This document shows, in pieces, positions 26,034 through 32,904 of a DNA stretch of 32,904 nt. The stretch spans positions 1 through 32,904 of the forward strand of contig CAUEFX010000049.1 of assembly GCA_958477465.1 (NCBI GenBank), written 5' to 3'. Within the stretch, counting starts at the first letter, position 1, and the number at the start of each line of letters is the position of its first letter. This stretch comes from an uncultured Bacteroides sp. (GTDB taxonomy: Bacteria; Bacteroidota; Bacteroidia; Bacteroidales; Bacteroidaceae). The translations under genes and the position numbers were made by a program. The notes beneath the pieces were generated by a model. The model saw nothing but the letters and a program-made list of their open reading frames with translations, had not been told where the DNA came from and searched no databases.

Positions 26034-28124
26034 TTAATCCTGCTGCGTATATTGTTTGTCCTTCATATTTTGGAAGGTTGGGTTATACCCACATTTCGTC
26101 ACGCTCCAACTTTCCCCCGTAATCATTCCGTTTTCTATAAACTTGCCGAAGAAAGTGTAGTCGGTAAATTTCGTCAAACCGTCAAAAACAACCCCATGCA
26201 AGGTCTCCAACTTCTCCATGGAAAGTGTTTCCTGAGAAAGAGAAGTCGCACTTTTTATCTGTAGCGTACCATCTATAGTCTGTAATTTATCACAAGTAAT
26301 GCCTGTTGCTTTATTAACGAACAACCCTTCACCTCCTACGTGAAGCAATTCCGGAATATCCAGCGATTTACTTTGTAAAGATATTGCTAACGAACCCTCT
26401 CCCTCTTTATAATATACAGGAGAAGCTGAACAACAAACTTTGGATAGTAAGGGCAAGTTACAACTGGTAAAATTTCCAGATAAATAGAACTGTCCTCCCA
26501 CTTCTTTCAAGACTGGCATTGTGATTGAAGCAAACATGGGGATTTGGATATATCCATATCCATCTATGATTTCCAAGTCGGGAAATTTGGCATTGCTTCG
26601 CATTTGGCCTGTCACATTTAGATTTCCATATACATGTTGAATTGTCGATATGGTATAATCGGTATTGTTGGTGGTTGGCTTACAAGTGAAGTCTTTGATA
26701 TTCTTGAACGTGATTTCAGGGAACTTATTATTCGTGAGACTGGTGATGACAAAATTTACATTTGACAAATCTTCGGCTGTTTCAATTTTGGAGAGCTGCA
26801 CCTTGTTTATAATTTCAATCTGGGGCGCTGTTTCTCCGAAGGTTTCAAATCGGGCGTTCGGCAACAGCAGTGTTCCGCTCACATCTTCAAGATAATCCAG
26901 CGTGATGCTTCCAAGTGTGGTGATCTTGCTCCAGTCGGGAAGTTGTTTGAGTGCCGTGAAATTCTTTATCTTTATCTGTCCCTTTATCGTTGTCAGTTTG
27001 TCCATTCCACCGAAAGCCTGAAGCACGTCATTTCGTTGGGGAACAAAACTACCGGTAGGAGGAGCTTCCATATTGGCTTCCATAATAATACTTCCGTTTA
27101 CTGTTTCGATTTCCGGAAGGTTGATGGTTTCCAACATCACGGGGACGGTATGGAAATCAAGGCCACCGGTCTCTTTCAGCTTAAGGAAGCTCATGGAAGT
27201 CAGCTTGGCAAGATTGTTTACGGACAAGACCCCTCCGACACTTGTCAGTTCCGGTATTTCCAAAGACGCAATCGAACCGGCTGCTGTGTTCTCTTCATTG
27301 AGTCCTTGAAGATTCAGATCCTGACCTACAGTAGTCAGAACCGGAAACTCAAAACTCTGTAACGACGACGCATTGAACATCACGCTTCCTTCAATAGTTG
27401 CCAGTTTCTCGAATAGGACATACGTCACTTGGTCGTTATATACCGATATGTCTCCGGAGAGCGTTTCCAATGCTTTCATGGAAATCATGTGAAGTTCCGT
27501 AGCTTTCGAGGCGACATCGGTCGAACCTACCTGTAAACCTCCGGCAGAAACGATATTATCCAACCCTGTCAAGTCTGCACCGTTGTAACTGTTACGAATG
27601 ACAATGTTGCCAGTAACCTCTTTCAAAGATGCCAATGCAGATATGTCAGTGATTTTTTCTGCCTCTTCCGCATCAGAGCCGATAATCAGGTTCCCTTTGA
27701 CAACGGTTGTTTTGGTTGCGGCAAAAGAAGCTACCTCCTCGGTGGTCTTCAACTCCACATCTCCGTCAGATTCTATCTCGCTTTTCACGACCTTATAGGT
27801 ATATTCGCGGGCATCTCCGTTATAGGATGTCACCCGGAAGGTTCGTTCGTTATCCCAGTCCGTTACCGTTTCAGGATCAGGTATGATTGTTGCAGAAGTT
27901 GTGTACTTGAATTCCACTTCGGCGTTGTTCAGCGATACCGTATAGGGAACGGTTATTGTTACTGTATTGTCCGTAATGTCGGCCGTGTACGATTTCCCGT
28001 CCACGGTCATCACGACCGATGTGATGAAATTTTCATCTGCATCTTCAGGTATAATTTCATCGTTTTTGTCACACGCTCCCAAAAAGAACAAGGATAGGAG
28101 CATGGGAAGAAAATAAATTTTCAT
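26034..28124 (-). CDS. Surface lipoprotein with DUF5018-like domain and L-domain-like repeats, B12 operon accessory
   Basis: 696 aa. The lipobox is LGAC (Cys18), followed by DKNDE, an acidic surface-export type signal. Residues ~33-115 look like a DUF5018-type sandwich (VDGKSYTADITDNTVTITVP, FRVTSYNGDAREYTYKVVKS). The rest (~130-690) is a series of ~25-35-residue repeats of the receptor-L-domain or leucine-rich kind: VTGNIVIRNS, LSGDISVYND, IEGSVMFNAS, VGQDLNLQGL, VNGSIIMEAN, VYGNLNVTGQ. These would form a long solenoid. It lies between the PKD protein and btuG. A role in capturing cobamides or cobamide-protein complexes is inferred from position only. Confidence 0.75.
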   Translation of the reverse strand: MKIYFLPMLLSLFFLGACDKNDEIIPEDADENFITSVVMTVDGKSYTADITDNTVTITVPYTVSLNNAEVEFKYTTSATIIPDPETVTDWDNERTFRVTSYNGDAREYTYKVVKSEIESDGDVELKTTEEVASFAATKTTVVKGNLIIGSDAEEAEKITDISALASLKEVTGNIVIRNSYNGADLTGLDNIVSAGGLQVGSTDVASKATELHMISMKALETLSGDISVYNDQVTYVLFEKLATIEGSVMFNASSLQSFEFPVLTTVGQDLNLQGLNEENTAAGSIASLEIPELTSVGGVLSVNNLAKLTSMSFLKLKETGGLDFHTVPVMLETINLPEIETVNGSIIMEANMEAPPTGSFVPQRNDVLQAFGGMDKLTTIKGQIKIKNFTALKQLPDWSKITTLGSITLDYLEDVSGTLLLPNARFETFGETAPQIEIINKVQLSKIETAEDLSNVNFVITSLTNNKFPEITFKNIKDFTCKPTTNNTDYTISTIQHVYGNLNVTGQMRSNAKFPDLEIIDGYGYIQIPMFASITMPVLKEVGGQFYLSGNFTSCNLPLLSKVCCSASPVYYKEGEGSLAISLQSKSLDIPELLHVGGEGLFVNKATGITCDKLQTIDGTLQIKSATSLSQETLSMEKLETLHGVVFDGLTKFTDYTFFGKFIENGMITGESWSVTKCGYNPTFQNMKDKQYTQQD

Positions 28125-28138
28125 ACTTGTAATTTTTA

Positions 28139-29920
28139 TTATTTGGTTAGATCCTCAAAAGAAAATACCTCCGTAGAAACTTCGCCCAGCCAGCCGCTTT
28201 TGGCCAGAACACCGCATTGTATTTTGATAAAGTCAATATATTGCAGATTGGCTTCCGTTCCATCGGCATGGATGGCATTGGAAATTTTGAAACCGTTCCT
28301 TTGTCCGCTTCCATCCACCGTACTGCCGCCTTCTATCTGGTCGTTTCCGAAATTATCCACGTACCCCCAGTCATAACTCTGATTATCCCAATAACCGGTT
28401 TGAGAATCTTGGGTGTTGCGGGCGGCCAGACAAGTGCCTGTCAGGGTATAACTGTTTTCCGAAATCCAAGCCGGATAATAATAGTCTTGTGTATGATAAG
28501 CGGACAGATAGTCTACCCAGCCGTTTCTACCGTCGGAACTGATCCATTGGACATCCATTTTTTTGCCTTCCGGACGGTAATAGGTCACTTCAAAATTCTG
28601 TATTGTTTCTTCCTTGCCTGCTTCAGATCCTTTCAGTTCGTACCACTCGTCATCCGGCAATCCGTTTCCGTTTATATCTTGCATGACCCATACGATACCC
28701 GGTTCGGAACTGCCGTCAAAGGCGTTCCCCTGAACACAGAAATCATATTGGTTACCCGAATTGGGAATACTGTGGTCGAAGCCGACGATGATATAACCCC
28801 CGAAAGAACCTAAAGAAACGTGCAGTTTGTCTTTCAAACGCTGTGTTGCCCATGCGACAGCCGCTTCAGGGGATGTTTCGTTGCCGGTCATACCGCCTAT
28901 CGTGCTCGTCTCGTTGATAAATTGGCCGGGAGCTGGGGTATATTCATAGACTTTATTCCAGAGCTTGGAACTTCCCGAAGCCCGGAAGCCGTCTTGTTCC
29001 TTTTTGTCCACACAAACGACTTTTACGGTGGCAGTGACAGCCGTTTTCCCTTTGTCGATATTCCTGCTTATTTTTTCCGTCGGTGTGTCTTCCGACACAG
29101 TACAGGAGACGGTGTATTCTCCGGGTGCGGACGGCGTGAACTTGAACATGCGTTCCACTTCTCCTTCCATGACCTGACCGTCCACACTCCACTCAAAACG
29201 GGGATTGTCGAAATACTCCAACAACGGACGCAGGAAAACAGGACGGTCGGCAAAAGTGTACCTGTCCGTGGATGTTTGCAGGTAAGACGGGGTCGGGAAT
29301 TTGACAACGTAGGGCATCGTTTCCACGACCTCTACGCTTACGTCTTTCGTTGTTGTCCCATCTATATTGGAAGCGTTGATTGTCACCGTATAAACACCGA
29401 GTTCTTTTTCATTGAAAGTATAAGTATTCTCGGTGGAAACGATTTTTCCTTCCCGTACCCATTCGATTTTGAACCCTTCGACATCCGAATGCTGAATATC
29501 GGGAGTAAATGTGTAATCGGTATTCCGGACGACTTTTAGCCCCTGCGAAGGTAGTGCCAGTGAGATGACCGGAGGGGTGAGTTCTTTCACTTCTACTTTC
29601 AGTTCCTCTTCGGCATAGCCTTCCGCATTGTCTACTCTTAGTTTGACATAAAAATCCCCGCATTCATTCCATGTACGTTGAAGAGACGGACCCGAAGAAA
29701 CCAGCGTACCGTCTATCGTCCAAGCAAAAAGAGCATCTTCAACATTCTGGTATGTCGGGGCGATAGTCAATTCGTGATCGACCTTGACCGTGTAAATACC
29801 GGTCTCGCTGTCAAGTTCTATTATAGGTTGTCCTCCTACTTCTTCGGTAATGACTTCATCCTTGTTGCAGGAGGTGAACAGCATACAGGCAGAAATAATA
29901 AAATAGTGAAAACGATGCAT
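28139..29920 (-). CDS. Surface lipoprotein, PKD/Ig-like domains plus C-terminal globular domain (BtuH-like)
   Basis: 593 aa. The lipobox is FTSC (Cys18) with NKDE after it. Three PKD/Ig-like domains span ~30-112, ~115-200 and ~203-302 (FAWTIDGTLVSSGPS, GVYTVTINASNIDGTTT, FEWSVDGQVM ... GEYTVSCTV). Residues ~310-593 form a separate aromatic-rich domain with a calcium-loop-like DINGNGLPDDE (415-425). The arrangement, Ig-like repeats then a globular C-terminal domain in a B12 operon, agrees with what is known of BtuH, which binds B12 through its C-terminal domain. I have not aligned it, so BtuH remains a proposal. Confidence 0.75.
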   Translation of the reverse strand: MHRFHYFIISACMLFTSCNKDEVITEEVGGQPIIELDSETGIYTVKVDHELTIAPTYQNVEDALFAWTIDGTLVSSGPSLQRTWNECGDFYVKLRVDNAEGYAEEELKVEVKELTPPVISLALPSQGLKVVRNTDYTFTPDIQHSDVEGFKIEWVREGKIVSTENTYTFNEKELGVYTVTINASNIDGTTTKDVSVEVVETMPYVVKFPTPSYLQTSTDRYTFADRPVFLRPLLEYFDNPRFEWSVDGQVMEGEVERMFKFTPSAPGEYTVSCTVSEDTPTEKISRNIDKGKTAVTATVKVVCVDKKEQDGFRASGSSKLWNKVYEYTPAPGQFINETSTIGGMTGNETSPEAAVAWATQRLKDKLHVSLGSFGGYIIVGFDHSIPNSGNQYDFCVQGNAFDGSSEPGIVWVMQDINGNGLPDDEWYELKGSEAGKEETIQNFEVTYYRPEGKKMDVQWISSDGRNGWVDYLSAYHTQDYYYPAWISENSYTLTGTCLAARNTQDSQTGYWDNQSYDWGYVDNFGNDQIEGGSTVDGSGQRNGFKISNAIHADGTEANLQYIDFIKIQCGVLAKSGWLGEVSTEVFSFEDLTK

Positions 29921-29936
29921 GATGTGTGGATTTTAG

Positions 29937-29976
29937 AAAAATAACAGGGATACCCCCGACAGAAGGGATATCCTTG
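29937..29976 (-). terminator. Terminator-like hairpin between the DUF4465 and PKD lipoprotein genes
   Basis: CAAGGATATCCC (minus strand, 29976-29965) pairs with the strand ending at 29945, in about 12 pairs with one mismatch and one G-U. TTATTTTT follows. It is weaker than the hairpin before btuG. It may release part of the DUF4465 message or protect its 3' end. Confidence 0.55.
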
Positions 29977-29984
29977 TATTCTTT

Positions 29985-30902
29985 TTATTGTATGGTGATA
30001 TCATCAATACAGATATAAGCCGGAGTATTCAAACCGTATGCTCCCGAATCCGAACCCTCGAAGTTGAATTTCACACTTTGCACCCCTTCGGCATTGATTT
30101 CCCAATAATCCCATGTCGTGATAGGATCAACCTGTTGTTGGCCGTTACGATAATCGGCTAAAAGACGTTTGTAAGTGCGGATCAGACCGCCATTCGCATC
30201 ATAACATTCCAGATTCACTTGGAAATACCCTTTCATCTCTTTCAGAGGAGTCGCTACCCCCGTAGAACCGAACTGATTACCATAAGTAATGACACCATAA
30301 GTGTATGAGGTGTTGCAGATCCACAGGCCGACCAATTTCCGGGGAACATTGAAATAAAATTCTGGTTTAGCCATCCATGCCTGATTGTAAGCATCCACAT
30401 ATCCGTAAACGACACCGAAATTGGAACCGCTGTGCCCGGCTTCCTTATTCTGTCCTTCCGCTTCCACCGCAGTGTTATAGACAGAACATTGGTTTAGATA
30501 AGAATACCACCAGTCTCCGGTATTTCCCGACTGATTGGAGCGGATGTTCCAGTTGGAAAGTGCGATGCCGCCGCTGGAATACTCTGTGCTTCCACCTACA
30601 GTATTAAACATTGAAAGGAAGAGATATTCTTCCGGAGTATTGTCGTAAATGGTGGTTACTTGAGGATACCCTTGGTACGAATAAAGATTTTCTCCGGCCG
30701 AGGTAGGTCCTGCTAACATGCCGGGATCGAAATCATCGAAAGTGATAGTTAAAGTACCGTCCGAATTTGTCACAGCACGGGTTTGCGAAGTTCCGGAATC
30801 AACCGGGTCCATCAAAAAGTCATCGTCCGAGCTACAGCCAGAGAACAAGGCGGTTGCGGTAAATAGACAGGCACCTGCCAGAAAGCGTAATTTTCTTTTC
30901 AT
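29985..30902 (-). CDS. DUF4465 family surface lipoprotein, first gene of the B12 operon
   Basis: 305 aa. The lipobox is FSGC (Cys23) followed by SSDDD, the clearest surface-export signal in the window. The mature part is rich in Gly, Tyr and Trp and has the DUF4465 pattern: ITFDDFDPGMLAGPTSAGEN near the start, a central EYSSGGIALSNWNIRSN and HSGSNFGVVYGY, and a final PAYICIDDITIQ. The fold is probably a jelly roll as in carbohydrate-binding modules. It is the first gene after the riboswitch and its start lies 42 bp beyond the leader terminator. It may help bind cobamides at the surface; this is unproven from the sequence. Confidence 0.82.
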   Translation of the reverse strand: MKRKLRFLAGACLFTATALFSGCSSDDDFLMDPVDSGTSQTRAVTNSDGTLTITFDDFDPGMLAGPTSAGENLYSYQGYPQVTTIYDNTPEEYLFLSMFNTVGGSTEYSSGGIALSNWNIRSNQSGNTGDWWYSYLNQCSVYNTAVEAEGQNKEAGHSGSNFGVVYGYVDAYNQAWMAKPEFYFNVPRKLVGLWICNTSYTYGVITYGNQFGSTGVATPLKEMKGYFQVNLECYDANGGLIRTYKRLLADYRNGQQQVDPITTWDYWEINAEGVQSVKFNFEGSDSGAYGLNTPAYICIDDITIQ

Positions 30903-30943
30903 AGGTCACTCATTTTAATGTAAAACATATTATTAACAAACAC

Positions 30944-30982
30944 AAAAAATTCCCGTTCGTGCGGACTTACACGAACGGGAAT
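30944..30982 (-). terminator. Riboswitch expression platform: intrinsic terminator
   Basis: ATTCCCGTTCGTG (30949-30961) pairs perfectly with CACGAACGGGAAT (30970-30982) over 13 bp with an 8-nt loop. Six Ts follow on the minus strand (30949-30944). It lies about 80 nt downstream of the aptamer and 42 nt ahead of the first gene, so B12 binding probably ends transcription here. Confidence 0.85.
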
Positions 30983-31063
30983 ATGTCTGTCTTCAAATAT
31001 TGAATGGCCGATGAGCTATTCCTTATTTGATTACGACCCGTATATCCCGCAGGTGTAAATCTC

Positions 31064-31213
31064 ATTCCGGTCATGGCAGGTCTTCTGACTCGTCCCGGTC
31101 ATCGTGCCTTCCCGGTATTACACCAGTGGCAAAAGTTCGATGTCCGTTTTTGTGGACTCACAGCAGCGGGTACTGTCCCGGATTTTCACCGGGTTCCCTT
31201 TTCATTCGGAAGG
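31064..31213 (-). promoter_or_regulatory. Cobalamin (B12) riboswitch aptamer
   Basis: The minus strand has the conserved cobalamin-aptamer parts in order: AAAGGGAA, GGTGAAAATCC, GACAGTACCCGCTGCTGTGA, GCCACTG (31130-31124), GGGAAGGC and the B12 box AGTCAGAAGACCTGCC (31090-31075). A closing stem is seen as TTCCG with CGGAA (about 31211-31207 with 31069-31065). It controls the nine-gene uptake operon. With bound B12 the downstream terminator should form and shut uptake down. Confidence 0.95.
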
Positions 31214-31243
31214 CGTAAACCTCCCGAAACCATTTCCCGACTG

Positions 31244-31275
31244 CAAAATTATCTATATTACATATCAATTCCAAA
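31244..31275 (-). promoter_or_regulatory. Promoter of the B12 operon
   Basis: On the minus strand TTTG (31275-31272), a 20-bp spacer and TAATTTTG (31251-31244) match the Bacteroides -33/-7 consensus. The start point would be near 31237, some 25 nt before the aptamer. The -7 box is the same as in the promoter at 12699. Confidence 0.7.
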
Positions 31276-31326
31276 TAATTCATAATATTTATAATAAAAC
31301 CCACAAAGCATGACAACCGTACTGTT

Positions 31327-31500
31327 TTAATTAGAGCATTCAAGTTTACGACAAACGAAGACGGTAATTATCATACACAATATCCATAAACCAACAAAAC
31401 AGCTTGCCATTTTCCATAACAATGCGTTCTGGAATAGATAACTGTTAGCTGCAATTATGCAAGCAAAAAAAGCAGACAGAATAATGACTATTAATATCAT
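31327..31500 (-). CDS. Small two-helix membrane protein, hypothetical
   Basis: 57 aa. ATG at 31500, stop TAA at 31329-31327. Two hydrophobic segments are visible, MILIVIILSAFFACIIAA (1-18) and MASCFVGLWILCMIITVFVC (31-50), joined by a short polar turn and ending in the basic RKLE. No family is recognised. It lies upstream of the B12 promoter on the same strand, with its stop 52 bp before the -33 box, so it is a separate unit. The near-perfect two-helix hydropathy favours a real product, but at this size chance is possible. Confidence 0.4.
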   Translation of the reverse strand: MILIVIILSAFFACIIAANSYLFQNALLWKMASCFVGLWILCMIITVFVCRKLECSN

Positions 31501-31707
31501 GCACCAGAAATTAATCCTATAAATTTATGGAAAACAAGTAAGGGAATGGAAGTTCCGTTGCCGCATGGATGCAGGTGAAGGACCTTCTCTTTTAACGTTG
31601 GATACGCCAATGCACGCCAACGGAAGACTCTGATATTATCTGTTTGGAAAGGATATAGGATGTGCGTTACTTTGTCGCATATTCAGAATCTTAAAAAGAA
31701 TTTTAGT
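31501..31707. other. Intergenic stretch with inverted repeat and promoter-like site for the broken excisionase gene
   Basis: No gene is seen. TTTG (31643-31646), 21 bp and TACTTTG (31668-31674) on the plus strand come close to the Bacteroides promoter consensus, lacking one base in the -7 box. They lie about 30 bp ahead of the excisionase fragment. TTCCGTTG (31553-31560) and CAACGGAA (31618-31625) form an 8-bp inverted repeat. Confidence 0.3.
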
Positions 31708-31847
31708 ATGGAACTGACAATTATTGAAACAAGCGCGTATTAGGAGTTGAGAAAGCTGGTCAGCACGCTGGTCGTACAGATGGGCGACTTCCAGAAAAAG
31801 ATTGCCCCGCCTGCGCCGGACAAGTGAATGGATGCGCAGGACGTATG
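31708..31847 (+). pseudogene. Excisionase/HTH protein, N-terminal remnant with two stop codons
   Basis: From ATG 31708 the frame reads MELTIIETSAY, TAG (31741), ELRKLVSTLVVQMGDFQKKI and APPAPDK, TGA (31825), then MDAQDVCDGL. This matches the start of the Bacteroides helix-turn-helix/excisionase proteins encoded beside integrases, where the TGA position normally carries Trp (DKWMD-type) before the HTH. The helix-turn-helix itself is lost: after ~31847 the sequence belongs to the integrase remnant on the opposite strand. It is clearly dead. Confidence 0.65.
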
Positions 31848-32904
31848 TGATGGACTTATGCCCAAACACTTTCTGAAGAGTTTCCAGCAGCATCCCCTTG
31901 AGTATGGCCAGAACGGCAAATGCGTGGCGTCCGATGTGCGGGGTGACCTCGCCCCGGAGTTGCATTTCCTGCCTATGATTCCAAGACTGAGCCGCATGGC
32001 ATTGTATTCACCTACCGGAAAGACACATTCGGGGAGTCTTTCTTTTCATCCGTACCCCTATATTTTTCAATCAGTTCGATAGCAATGGGCAATAATTTTA
32101 CGACATACGCCACTCCCGTTTTTATACGGTTGCCCATCAGCCATGTACCGCCGTCGGAGTCGGTATGGATATTATCGTATGTTATGGCTTTCAAGTCCAC
32201 ATAGGAAAGACCGGTGAAGCACATGAACAGGAACATGTCGCGCATGGCACGCTGGCGTTTGTATCTCGGTTCTATATGGATTATCCTTTGCAGTTCCTCT
32301 TCGGAAAGGAAAGAACGCCTCTTGTATTCGGGCATACACTCGAATGATGCGAACGGATGAACCCGTATCCAGCCTTTTTCCTGCGCGATATACATCAGCC
32401 ACTTCAAGGTATTGACACGCCCGAAGACAGTGGAGTTTGCCAAAGCGCATGTACCGAGCATCCAGTTGTAGTAATCCTCGATGAATGATTTCTCAAGTTC
32501 TTCGATGACAATATCCTCTGCATTCTTCTTGCTTTTCATGAAAAGCAGGAGACTCTTGTAATCGGCAACCAGACCGCAGTAGGTGCTTTCGGCTTTCTCT
32601 ATGCCGATTTTCTTTTTATACGGTTCCAGCTGTTCCCTGAAAAGGTTCATAAGGGTGTGGCATTCCTCTGAGAAGCCGACATAGCGGTTATAGACTTTCT
32701 TGGCTGTAACAAAACTGTCGTGGTCGCAGATGTACTGGTAGTGCCTGGTGATTTGCGCCTTGATATTGTCAAGCTCCTGATTGAGTGTACGGGCCTCCTC
32801 GGACTTGCCTTTGGCCCGGTTGGTTTTGACGTCCCACAAAGCGAGGGACACTTCTTTCTTACAACTGAAACCGGCTTGGGTTCCATTGATGGTGATACGG
32901 CCCA
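31845..32904 (-). pseudogene. IntDOT-like tyrosine recombinase (integrase), frameshifted and truncated
   Basis: The frame enters from the right edge of the window (the N-terminus is outside) and runs to a stop at 32012. It includes the arm/SAM-like part (NITRHYQ-type helices, EDYYNWMLG) and the catalytic-domain start MFLFMCFTGLSYVDLKAITY. Ser replaces the first catalytic Arg, as in IntDOT. Homology continues in a second frame (VFPVGEYNAMRLSLGIIGRK, ~32024-31950) and a third (VTPHIGRHAFAVL, then VFGHKSIT, to ~31848). There are thus two frameshifts, and the last part with the catalytic Tyr is gone. It cannot be active. It overlaps head-on with the broken excisionase gene, which points to an inversion or deletion. 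Confidence 0.8.

Overview
The window looks like Bacteroides or a close Bacteroidales relative. The signs are SusC/TonB receptors with CarboxypepD_reg-like extensions, many lipoproteins with an acidic stretch after the lipobox Cys, TAnnTTTG-type promoters, CTnDOT-like transfer genes and an IntDOT-like integrase remnant. Almost every real gene is on the minus strand.

Left region (1-12.8 kb): after a broken IS256-type transposase piece (113-330), six genes form one tight minus-strand operon. In transcription order they are a TonB-dependent receptor, a DUF4876 lipoprotein, a DUF6850-like outer-membrane barrel, and three tandem paralogous secreted proteins. Each of the three carries a complete gingipain-like (C25, clan CD) His/Cys dyad and a C-terminal HEAT-like helical tail. 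A promoter at 12699-12731 serves the operon and shows that the receptor starts at 12672. I know of no assigned function for this set, and it is the best candidate for an undescribed system, perhaps processing and uptake of a protein-derived ligand at the cell surface.

Middle region (12.8-19.3 kb): mobile-element debris. It holds an in-frame chimera of a SusC N-terminus and a Toprim protein, a 3'-truncated group II intron, a ParA/TraA-like protein, two DUF3408 transfer proteins, a triplicated 81-85 bp repeat and a cluster of hairpins that could be an oriT. GC content rises visibly over the transfer genes. Several strong palindromes and inverted repeats lie in the gene-free stretches.

Right region (19.3-31.3 kb): a nine-gene vitamin B12 uptake operon. 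It starts at a promoter (31244-31275) and a cobalamin riboswitch (31064-31213) followed by an intrinsic terminator (30944-30982). Then come three surface lipoproteins (DUF4465; PKD plus C-terminal domain, BtuH-like; L-domain-like repeats), BtuG, BtuB, BtuF, BtuC, BtuD and a Cys-rich DUF2284 protein. Two further terminator-like hairpins lie inside the operon, one of them just before btuG, and may set the ratio of surface proteins to core transporter.

Far right (31.3-32.9 kb): a small two-helix membrane ORF, a broken excisionase-type HTH gene and a frameshifted IntDOT-like integrase that runs off the window. The B12 operon therefore sits between transfer-gene debris and integrase debris, which suggests it once travelled on an integrative element.
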